From Erysipelothrix piscisicarius (GTDB lineage: Bacteria; Bacillota_I; Bacilli_A; Erysipelotrichales; Erysipelotrichaceae), in the NCBI RefSeq assembly GCF_003931795.1, contig NZ_CP034234.1, positions 1,116,001 through 1,180,000 on the forward strand: DNA of 64,000 bases, given 5' to 3'. The notes under the pieces are model-generated. The model saw nothing but the letters and a program-made list of their open reading frames with translations. It ran no database searches and was not told the DNA's origin. Below are positions 56,958 to 64,000 of the stretch, piece after piece. The position numbers and the translations under genes were made by a program. Each line of letters starts with the position of its first letter. The first letter of the stretch is position 1.

Positions 56958-58541
56958 TTATTTGCGTTCTAAATATTCTTCGTAGGTTCCAAGATAATCA
57001 ACTAGAGTACCATCTTCTTTAAATTCCATAATGCGTGTTGCCGTTGTTTCAATAATTTGATGATCATGTGAGGCAAGAAGAATTGTTCCTGGAAATTTAA
57101 TAAGTGCATTATTAAGTGCGGTGATTGACTCCATATCAAGGTGGTTTGTTGGTTCATCAAGAATCAACACATTTTTACCCATGATCATCATTTTAGACAT
57201 CATACAACGTACTTTTTCACCACCGGATAAAACATTAAGTTTTTTTAATGCGTCATCCCCCGCAAAAATCATTCGACCTAAAAAGCCGCGAACATAGGTC
57301 TCGTCTTTTTCGTCAGAAAATTCCATCAACCAATCAACAATTCGTGCGTCATTTTCAAAATCTTCATCAAAGTTTTTATTAAAATAACCATAATCAACGC
57401 TTGAACCCCAATGAACTGATCCTGCATCCGGTTGAACACGTTCCGTAATAATATCAAAAAAGCGTGATTTTGTGATTTCTTGATCACCCACAAAGGCTAC
57501 CTTTTCACCATTTCCTATGGTGAAACTTAAATTTGTGAAAAGTTGTTTTACTTCAAGGCTCGCACTTAGATCACTTACTTCCAATACGGAACTACCAAGA
57601 TTACGTTTTGGTTTAAATTCAATAAATGGATAGCGACGTTTTGAAGGTACCATTTCATCGAGTTTAATTTTTGAGAGTGCTTGTTTACGTGATGTTGCTT
57701 GTTTTGATTTCGAAGCATTGGCACTAAAGCGGTCAATAAAATCTTGAAGTTCTTTAATTTTTTCTTCTTTTTTCTTATTTGCGTCCTTCATTTGACGAAG
57801 CATTAATTGACTGGATTCATACCAGAAGTCATAATTCCCAACAAATAATTGAATTTTACCAAAATCAATATCAGCAATATGTGTACACGTTTTATTTAAA
57901 AAGTGACGGTCATGTGATACAAGAATAACGGTGCTTTCAAAATTAATTAAAAATTCTTCAAGCCATTGAATTGCTTCAAGGTCAAGGTGGTTGGTAGGCT
58001 CATCAAGTAAAAGAATATCGGGATTACCAAAAATTGCTTGAGCTAATAAGACCTTAACTTTGTCCGAACCTGGGAGTTGTTCCATCTTGGCTTCATGGTA
58101 TTGACGATCAACACCTAAACCATTTAAAAGTGTAAAGACCTCTGCTTCCGCATTCCAACCATCCATATCCGCAAATTGTTCTTCCAATTCTCCTGCGCGA
58201 ATACCATCCGCTTCCGAGAAATCTTCCTTTGCGTAAATAACCTCTTTTTCTTTCATAATTTCATAAAGTTTTTCATTCCCCATGATAACTGTCTCTAAAA
58301 CCGTATAATCATCAAATGCAAAGTGATCTTGCTTTAGAAATGAAAGACGTTTGCCACTTGGAATGGAGATGTGACCGCTTGTGGGTTCAAGTTCTCCCGA
58401 TAAGAGTTTAAGGAAGGTTGATTTCCCTGCACCATTGGCTCCGATTACACCATAACAATTCCCTTCAGTAAATGTTATTGATACCTCTTCGAATAATGCC
58501 TTGCCATCAAACATTAACGATAAATTATTTGTACTAATCAC
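56958..58541 (-). CDS. ABC-F family ATPase (YkpA/YbiT-like)
   Basis: Duplicated ATPase without membrane domain, 527 residues; ABC-F proteins act on ribosomes. First ATPase: Walker A GANGAGKST near residue 36, LLDEPTNHLD, linker with KKKEEKIKELQDF (~255-300), second ATPase with LSGGEKVR and LILDEPTNHLD. Unusual: the first signature reads LPGSDKVK rather than LSGGEKVK, and the second Walker A reads GDQEITKSR, lacking the usual GKT/S. Single gene, ATG preceded by AAAGGAG. Confidence 0.9.
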   Translation of the reverse strand: MISTNNLSLMFDGKALFEEVSITFTEGNCYGVIGANGAGKSTFLKLLSGELEPTSGHISIPSGKRLSFLKQDHFAFDDYTVLETVIMGNEKLYEIMKEKEVIYAKEDFSEADGIRAGELEEQFADMDGWNAEAEVFTLLNGLGVDRQYHEAKMEQLPGSDKVKVLLAQAIFGNPDILLLDEPTNHLDLEAIQWLEEFLINFESTVILVSHDRHFLNKTCTHIADIDFGKIQLFVGNYDFWYESSQLMLRQMKDANKKKEEKIKELQDFIDRFSANASKSKQATSRKQALSKIKLDEMVPSKRRYPFIEFKPKRNLGSSVLEVSDLSASLEVKQLFTNLSFTIGNGEKVAFVGDQEITKSRFFDIITERVQPDAGSVHWGSSVDYGYFNKNFDEDFENDARIVDWLMEFSDEKDETYVRGFLGRMIFAGDDALKKLNVLSGGEKVRCMMSKMMIMGKNVLILDEPTNHLDMESITALNNALIKFPGTILLASHDHQIIETTATRIMEFKEDGTLVDYLGTYEEYLERK

Positions 58542-58607
58542 TGATATTCTCCTTTAAATTCATTCAAACTCCTATTATAGAGTAAATTTATAAATAAACA
58601 ATAAAAA

Positions 58608-58630
58608 CAAGACAGATTTGTCTTGGTTTT
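58608..58630 (-). terminator. Intrinsic terminator after the carbonic anhydrase gene
   Basis: CAAGACA and TGTCTTG with a 4-base loop, A-run on the left and T-run on the right. On the minus strand it follows the carbonic anhydrase gene. Confidence 0.75.
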
Positions 58631-58699
58631 TACGTTACTTATCTGCATACTAGTATAGCAAATTTTTGTGAATTTAGTACTCAAATGATATTAAAGCCA

Positions 58700-59245
58700 T
58701 TATAGCCATGACACATTGCCGGTAGTGATGTCATAAAATGCACTGATAACTTTTACATCATGGCGTTGAATCGAGGAATTTTCCGCAATTTTAAGAGCTG
58801 TTTTTCGTGCGTGATTTGCTGAAGAAATGTCAATCCCTTCTTGCACTACATGCGCCTGAATCTGATCAACAATCGTTTTCAAATTCCCTTTTAAGGACAG
58901 TTGATGATAAGCAGCATTAATTGCTCCACATTGACTGTGCCCTAAAACAACAACCAAAGGTGTTTTAAGATTTTCAACCGCATATTCAATGCTTCCTAAC
59001 ACCGAAGCATCCGTAACATTCCCAGCATTTTGAATTAAAAACAAATCTCCCAACTTACAATCAAAAATAATATCAGGGGATACCCGTGAATCCGAACAAC
59101 TTAGGATAATTGCATAAGGATTTTGTCCCTCCCCTAAGTCTTGCATGTCATGTTGTGAATGATGTGAATTTTTAACGGTTTGGTGGGTAAACCGAACATT
59201 ACCATCCTTTAATAAATGAAGTGAATTTTCCCATTGATGCTTCAT
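58700..59245 (-). CDS. Beta-class carbonic anhydrase
   Basis: Zinc enzyme interconverting CO2 and bicarbonate, 181 residues. Zinc ligands and the Asp-Arg pair in SCSDSRVSPD (near residue 49) and HSQCGA (near residue 103), plus LFLIQNAGN. Somewhat short for the family but all catalytic residues are present. ATG with GGAG upstream; divergent from cinA. Confidence 0.93.
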   Translation of the reverse strand: MKHQWENSLHLLKDGNVRFTHQTVKNSHHSQHDMQDLGEGQNPYAIILSCSDSRVSPDIIFDCKLGDLFLIQNAGNVTDASVLGSIEYAVENLKTPLVVVLGHSQCGAINAAYHQLSLKGNLKTIVDQIQAHVVQEGIDISSANHARKTALKIAENSSIQRHDVKVISAFYDITTGNVSWL

Positions 59246-59418
59246 AAACGATTCTCCTCTTGCAATCTTTTAAATTAAACGATTTTCTGTGTTTTATTAT
59301 AAAGTGAATCCACATCGAAACAAACGACTGTCATGAAACCTTCACAAAATGTCATTAAGAATTCTTCTCGTGTATTTAAGGTAAGAGTGCTATGATATTA
59401 AAAGAATGGAGCTGAATT

Positions 59419-60666
59419 ATGAAAGCAGAAATTATTTGTGTAGGAACGGAATTGTTGTTAGGGGATGTTGTGAATACAAATGCGACATACATCGCGCAAC
59501 AACTTGCAAGCAATGGAATCTTTTGTTATCACCAAAGTGTTGTTGGTGATAATCCAAACCGTCTGGAAGAGACGTTTAAAGAGGCGTTGAAACGAAGCGA
59601 ACTCATTATTTTCACTGGAGGATTGGGTCCGACTTATGATGACTTAACCAAAGAAGTGATTGCAGAGGTCTTAGAACGCCCCCTTACCCTTCATCAACCT
59701 TCAATGAACAAACTTGAAGCATATTTTAAAACCACTGGCAGATCAATGACCGAAAATAATATCAAGCAAGCAATGATTCCACAAGGTGCCCATGTTTTTG
59801 AAAATTTATGCGGTACAGCTCCTGGAGTTTGCATTGAAACTAAGAATCATACCGTGATAATGTTGCCCGGTCCACCCCGTGAAATGACGATGATGTTTGA
59901 AACATCTGTGAACGATTATCTAAGCCAAAAGACTAACTTAGTACTTGTATCTCATAAACTCTATTTATTTGGAATTGGGGAATCAAAAGTTGAATCGATT
60001 TTAAAAGATAAAATGATCGATTATCAAAACACTACCATCGCCCCCTATGTAGCGGATGGTAGTGTGATGTTGCGTGTTACAGCCAGTGGCAAAATCTACC
60101 AAGAAGCAGATGCACTCATTAAACCAGTTCTTGAAGAAATAAAAGACTTATTCTACGATTTTTATTACAGTACTGATATTCCCGCTTTGGAATCGGTGAT
60201 CGTTCCCTTACTTGCAAGTAAAAATATGACGGTTGCAACTGCAGAAAGTTGTACCGGTGGGTTAATCAGTACTCGAATAACGCGTGTATCCGGGAGCTCC
60301 CAAGTATTTAATTTAGGTGTGACAACATACTCAAATGAACAAAAACATAAAATTTTAAACATACCTCAAGCGTATTTTGAAACCGTGGGTGCTGTTTCAC
60401 CTGAAGTGGCAGCACAAATGGCCACAAACGTTCGATTATTGGCTGAATCGGATCTTGGAGTTGGGATAACCGGCATCGCTGGACCAACAGGCGGTTCTGA
60501 TGAAAAACCTGTTGGTTTGGTTTATGTGGCTATAGCCACTGCGGAACGTGTATCTGTTAAAAGATTACAATTAGGACGAAATCATGCGAATGAGCGCATT
60601 CATATTCAAGAAATGGCAACGAACCATGCTTTGAAATTGATTTTAGACGAAGTTAAAAACAAATAA
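59419..60666 (+). CDS. cinA: CinA-like protein, two-domain
   Basis: 415 residues. N-terminal MoaB/COG1058-like domain (CVGTELLLGDVVNTNATYIAQ, FTGGLGPTYDDLTKEV, MLPGPPREM) and C-terminal CinA/PncC domain with nicotinamide nucleotide amidohydrolase motifs (ATAESCTGGLIS, GVGITGIAGPTGGSDEKPVG). Likely role in NMN/ADP-ribose recycling; competence-linked in some streptococci. GGAGC precedes the ATG. Confidence 0.93.
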   Translation: MKAEIICVGTELLLGDVVNTNATYIAQQLASNGIFCYHQSVVGDNPNRLEETFKEALKRSELIIFTGGLGPTYDDLTKEVIAEVLERPLTLHQPSMNKLEAYFKTTGRSMTENNIKQAMIPQGAHVFENLCGTAPGVCIETKNHTVIMLPGPPREMTMMFETSVNDYLSQKTNLVLVSHKLYLFGIGESKVESILKDKMIDYQNTTIAPYVADGSVMLRVTASGKIYQEADALIKPVLEEIKDLFYDFYYSTDIPALESVIVPLLASKNMTVATAESCTGGLISTRITRVSGSSQVFNLGVTTYSNEQKHKILNIPQAYFETVGAVSPEVAAQMATNVRLLAESDLGVGITGIAGPTGGSDEKPVGLVYVAIATAERVSVKRLQLGRNHANERIHIQEMATNHALKLILDEVKNK

Positions 60667-60667
60667 A

Positions 60668-60706
60668 AAAACGATGTAGCTAAACGACAAAAGGCTACAT
60701 CGTTTT
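60668..60706 (+). terminator. Intrinsic terminator after cinA
   Basis: AAACGATGTAGC and GCTACATCGTTT form a 12-bp perfect stem with a 13-base loop, followed by TTC. Strong stem, short U-run. Confidence 0.8.
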
Positions 60707-60965
60707 CATGTCGAAATATATTCAAGGAGAAGTGCGAATATATTTTTCGGTCCAATGTATCGGGCATACATTTCCCCCCAGACCGTTCGACAAAGATAAT
60801 AATAAAATCTAATTCTTAATATCACCTTAACTAAAACTTAAATCGATTTAAGGTCCCGAGACCACAATTCAAAATTCATAAACAACACCTTCATTCAACA
60901 GAAAAATTCAAATCAAAGCGAAAGATATCCATTAATCAATAAAACAGTGTATAATCCTTATTATA
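60707..60965 (+). other. Intergenic region with hairpin around a ribosome-site-like sequence
   Basis: CGAAATATATTC (near 60714-60725) can pair with GAATATATTTTTCG, with a 2-base bulge; the loop holds AAGGAGAAGTGC, a Shine-Dalgarno-like sequence before a GTG. A 26-codon frame from that GTG (60731) ends at TAA and lacks any recognisable motif. A -10-like TATAAT lies at 60950-60955 ahead of the next gene. I see no other gene. Confidence 0.35.
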
Positions 60966-60989
60966 GTGCATGAGCGGGGGATCAATATT

Positions 60990-61502
60990 ATGAATAAAAA
61001 GAATCTCATAACCTACTTTCTATTAATATCGGTGTGTATTGGTTTGTTTATGTATTCATCTTTAAATCCATTTATGAAACACACACGTTTTTATAAATGC
61101 GGTAATGAATTGGAATCTCAACTCATTTTAACGCATACTGGATCTTACGTTATTCTCAATCAAGATGGAACCTTTTATAAAGACAATTATCATCGCACAT
61201 TTTTAAGATCGTTTCGTTTAACAGACCATAAAGATGTACTGATTGCCTCTTTAAATAAATCCATTCGATTTAAATCGCGAAGTCATGGAGATATGGTCTG
61301 TCAACAGAACTACCTCAATGATGAACTCAAAAGCACTGACCGTATGGCACAATTAATTCGGGATCATCACAATCACTTGATTGAATTGAGTGACCTTATT
61401 AAGAATAAGACGAATAATACCAGTCCTTTAATTACCTATAATACGATAGACTACCAAATAACTTTATTTGAAAAAAACTTCGACCATATTCTCGGTAATT
61501 AA
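60990..61502 (+). CDS. Membrane-anchored or secreted protein, unknown
   Basis: 170 residues. N-terminal MNKKN followed by one hydrophobic helix (LITYFLLISVCIGLFMYSSL) typical of an uncleaved signal anchor; the rest is hydrophilic (HTGSYVILNQDGTFYKDN, LIRDHHNHLIELSDLI). Two cysteines follow the membrane segment (FYKCGN, MVCQQN) and could form a disulfide outside. ATG at 60990 preceded by GGGGGA; TATAAT at 60950. Unrecognised family. Confidence 0.7.
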   Translation: MNKKNLITYFLLISVCIGLFMYSSLNPFMKHTRFYKCGNELESQLILTHTGSYVILNQDGTFYKDNYHRTFLRSFRLTDHKDVLIASLNKSIRFKSRSHGDMVCQQNYLNDELKSTDRMAQLIRDHHNHLIELSDLIKNKTNNTSPLITYNTIDYQITLFEKNFDHILGN

Positions 61503-61565
61503 GTTAATTTCACTTAAAATCCATCTTCACGCTATAAACTAAAATTCTAGAAATTGGGGTCTGTT

Positions 61566-62852
61566 ATGAATAAATTATCACGCCTTGAGATTCTCTCTCT
61601 CGGTATTACTGTTTTTTCCATGTTTTTTGGAGCGGGAAACCTTATTTTCCCATCCATGATCGGTTACCAATCGGGATACAACCTTCCGATATCGATTTTT
61701 CTTTGCTTTGTCTGCAGTATTTTAACCTTTTAGGAATCTGTGCAGTTGCGAAAGCAGAAGGATTTTATCAATCGGATCAAGGTTCATCCTTACTTCGCTA
61801 CAGCTTTTACAGTTGTCATCTATATATCAATAGGCCCCGGCTTAGCGATCCCGCGTGCGGGTACAATGCCTTTTGAAATCGCAATAAAACCGATGTTGGC
61901 TGAGTCGCATTTAGGAATTGGTATGTTTGTTTATACGCTTGTATTCTTTGGTCTAGCTGGTTGGTTGTCAATGAAACCAAGTAAATTGGTGGATCGCATG
62001 GGAAAAGTTCTAACACCGATTCTTTTGAGTCTTTTAGTGCTTACTTCGATTTTAATTTTTTCAAATCATACGCAAATTATCCTCCCACCGCAAGATCCTT
62101 ATCGTCTCCATCCTGCAACCGCGGCCTTTGTCGACGGATATATGACGATGGATGCGATTGGGTCGCTTACCGTTGGGCTTGTCCTTTCGATGATTATTCG
62201 TGATTTCGGGGTTACAGACAAAAAAGTTATTCGCAAAACAACATATCGTGTTGGAGCAATTGCCGCAGTTTTATTATTTCTTGTATACATCCTTTTAGCG
62301 CTTTTAGGCTCTCATATCGCACCAAGTTTACCCAATGCCACAAACGGTGCGGGAGTACTCATTGCGGTGTCATATGCCGCCTATGGCACTTATGGACCCA
62401 TTGTACTTGGGATTATCTTTACCCTTGCATGCTTAACAACCTGTGTCGGTCTCATTACCTCATGCAGTAAATATTTCTCAGAGCTACTCAAAATTCTCAA
62501 TTATGAAAAATTTGTCGTTTTACTTTCGAGTATAAGTTTAGTAATTGGAAACTTCGGACTCAATCAAATATTAGCCATCAGTTCACCAATACTGAGTGCA
62601 ATCTATCCAATTGCGATTACATTGATACTCCTTACATTGATTGGGAACATCCCGGATATAACCTTTAAAATTACAACCCTTGTTGTCGGAAGTATAAGCG
62701 TTATGTCAAGCATTAACCATGCTCAGAATACATTCTTTAAAATTGTAAGTGAACTTCCTTTACATCAACTTAAATTATCATGGGTAATTCCTGGAATTAT
62801 CATTGCAATTGTCACGACGCTTTATGCAAACCTCACTCAAATTGAGGCGTAA
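61566..62852 (+). pseudogene. brnQ: Branched-chain amino acid transporter BrnQ, frame-broken as sequenced
   Basis: Sodium-coupled Leu/Ile/Val carrier with about twelve helices. Frame 1 from ATG 61566: SLGITVFSMFFGAGNLIFPSMIG. After ~61730 the sense moves to a second frame (LGICAVAKAEGFY), and from ~61775 to a third (HPYFATAFTVVIYISIGPGLAIPRAG, on to 62852). The first break is repaired by one T in the TTTT of ACCTTTTAGG; the second needs two bases or one fewer. The motifs FFGAGNLIFP and SIGPxxAIPR identify BrnQ. GGGGTCTG is a weak ribosome site. Confidence 0.87.
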
Positions 62853-62854
62853 AA

Positions 62855-62880
62855 AAAACGACCGAAGTCGTTTTTTTTAT
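62855..62880 (+). terminator. Bidirectional terminator between brnQ and the heptad-repeat gene
   Basis: ACGAC CGAA GTCGT flanked by eight A and eight T. Serves both converging genes. Confidence 0.88.
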
Positions 62881-64000
62881 TTGCCGATCTTTTCTTTGAC
62901 CCATGCAAAGAATCCTTTATGTTCTTTGACTGTTTCTTCAATTACTTTCGTTTCTTTCTCTTTTTTTATGGCTTCAGTTCTCATAATCATTTTCGAACTT
63001 CCTTCCATATCGGAGCCAAGGCCACTTATTGTTGTGTTGCTTTCAGCAATTTCAATAAGCCCATCTTTCACATCCAGCACGCGAGTTAAATCATCAAGAC
63101 TTATTTCATCATGTGACTTAGCTTCAGCGAGGCCTTCAGAAACCTTGTTGTTTAATTCCATTGAACCTTCAGCCAGTTTTGAGGATCCTGATTCAAGTTG
63201 AGAGCCGGCTACATATGCCTGAGTGGTTCCACTTGCAAGTGCATCGAGACCTTCTTTGACAGAACTTGATCCATCATTAAGTTGGTTCATTCCATTGGAT
63301 AATTCCGTAGCACCTGAAGCAAGTTTTGATGATCCTTCCAATAAAAGCTTACTTCCTTCAAACGCCTCTTTTGATTTAGCATCAAGAACCATAGCGCCTT
63401 CGTTAAGTTTTTTTGCGTTTTCATTCAGTAACATCGAAACATTCTCAAATTGTTCCAAACCGTTGTCCAGTTGGCCAAGACCCGTTAAAACAGCTTTTTG
63501 ATTTGTATTCACAGTTTCAAGTCCTTGTTTCACGGCTTCACTACCCTCTACAAGTTTTGGAAGTTGTGAGTCGATTTGGCCATAAATTGAATTTACAGCT
63601 GCATTCGATTGTTCAAGGGCATGAACCGTTTTAACGAGTGCTTCGTATTCTTGTTGAATTTCTGTACGGTCTTTTTCTTCTGGAATGAGTGCAATTGCCT
63701 TTTCAAGTACAGATATTTGATCTTTCAATGATGCAATGGTTTGTGTAGATTGATTAATTTGATTTAATCCCATTGTATTAGCACCTTGAACTCCCGTTAC
63801 ACCGGTGACAACTTGATCAGTGCCTTCGGTAAGTTGTTGTGTTCCTGCATCAATTTGGGCCATACCTGAATTGAGTTTTGAAACTGAATCTTTAACTGGT
63901 TTCAATGCTTCAGAAGCCTTAACAAAACCATCACTTAACTGTGTTGCTTTTGACGCATACTGTGTCACACCTTCACTTAAAGCCATGTACCCATGACTTA
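62877..64000 (-). CDS. xxxLxxG heptad-repeat protein, N-terminus outside window
   Basis: At least 373 residues; the frame stays open to base 64000, so the start is probably beyond the window. Two blocks have repeated xxxLxxG heptads (LNSGMAQIDAGTQQLTEG and LLEGSSKLASGATELSNG, continuing), separated by a coiled-coil (SLKDQISVLEKAIALIPEE). Such repeats occur in the extracellular part of YhgE/Pip and MMPL membrane proteins. The C-terminus is basic (FAWVKEKIGK) and has no membrane helix. Possible cell-surface or secretion-related protein. Confidence 0.75.
   Translation of the reverse strand, partial: SHGYMALSEGVTQYASKATQLSDGFVKASEALKPVKDSVSKLNSGMAQIDAGTQQLTEGTDQVVTGVTGVQGANTMGLNQINQSTQTIASLKDQISVLEKAIALIPEEKDRTEIQQEYEALVKTVHALEQSNAAVNSIYGQIDSQLPKLVEGSEAVKQGLETVNTNQKAVLTGLGQLDNGLEQFENVSMLLNENAKKLNEGAMVLDAKSKEAFEGSKLLLEGSSKLASGATELSNGMNQLNDGSSSVKEGLDALASGTTQAYVAGSQLESGSSKLAEGSMELNNKVSEGLAEAKSHDEISLDDLTRVLDVKDGLIEIAESNTTISGLGSDMEGSSKMIMRTEAIKKEKETKVIEETVKEHKGFFAWVKEKIGK

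Noticed and set aside
1-64000. tRNA, rRNA or CRISPR arrays
   Set aside because: No cloverleaf-like tract, rRNA-like sequence or regularly spaced direct repeats were found by reading both strands.

Overview
The window is a low-GC Firmicute chromosome segment. Gene order (polC-rimP-nusA-ylxR-ylxQ-infB-rbfA-truB-ribF, then nusB-xseA-xseB-ispA-dxs-like-recN, then xerD-deoB) is Bacillus-like. The locus combining capsule and phosphorylcholine genes, together with the sparse biosynthetic content, best fits Erysipelothrix (Erysipelotrichia, probably E. rhusiopathiae or a close relative). That assignment is inference; no rRNA is present to confirm it. TGA is a normal stop here (ribF, dinB and xerD end in it).

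Layout. 1-15 kb: the 3' part of polC, then the transcription/translation operon rimP-nusA-ylxR-ylxQ-infB-rbfA. An inverted two-gene lysine-type ABC importer with a lysine riboswitch follows, then truB-ribF-rRNA methylase. 15-26 kb: Asp23-like gene, nusB, xseAB, ispA, a dxs-like gene that has lost its thiamine-diphosphate motifs, recN, dinB, xerD, deoB and a TPR protein. 26-31.7 kb: two tandem guanine-class riboswitches, each with its own terminator, ahead of a polyamine-family ABC importer and adenine deaminase, so probably a purine uptake/salvage operon. 31.7-33 kb: an IS3-family element. 33-48.7 kb, minus strand: eutH plus a HTH-nucleotidyltransferase-kinase fusion; licB, licD and a second such fusion; then a capsule cluster with a UDP-L-FucNAc pathway (capE/F/G-like), two glycosyltransferases, an EpsG-like polymerase and the initiating sugar-phosphate transferase. 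48.7-55.3 kb: a peptidoglycan amino-sugar recycling operon (two PTS IIC, mupG, murR, murQ, anmK). 55.4-64 kb: a small orphan protein, VanZ-RDD protein, ABC-F ATPase, carbonic anhydrase, cinA, an unknown membrane protein, brnQ and a partial xxxLxxG heptad-repeat protein.

Two general points. First, at least nine single-frame breaks and two in-frame TGA codons interrupt otherwise conserved genes (polC, xerD, the purine-operon ATPase, its binding protein, ade, IS orfB, licD, vanZ-RDD, brnQ). Most are explained by one missing base in a short homopolymer, so sequencing error is the first explanation, though the cluster of lesions in the purine operon could be real decay. Second, the most interesting new signal is in the two licC-licA-type fusions. 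Each protein begins with a winged-helix-like domain, and each gene is preceded by the same inverted repeat, GTTCA-N24-TGAAC, enclosing a -10-like hexamer. This suggests self-regulating choline/ethanolamine-activating enzymes.
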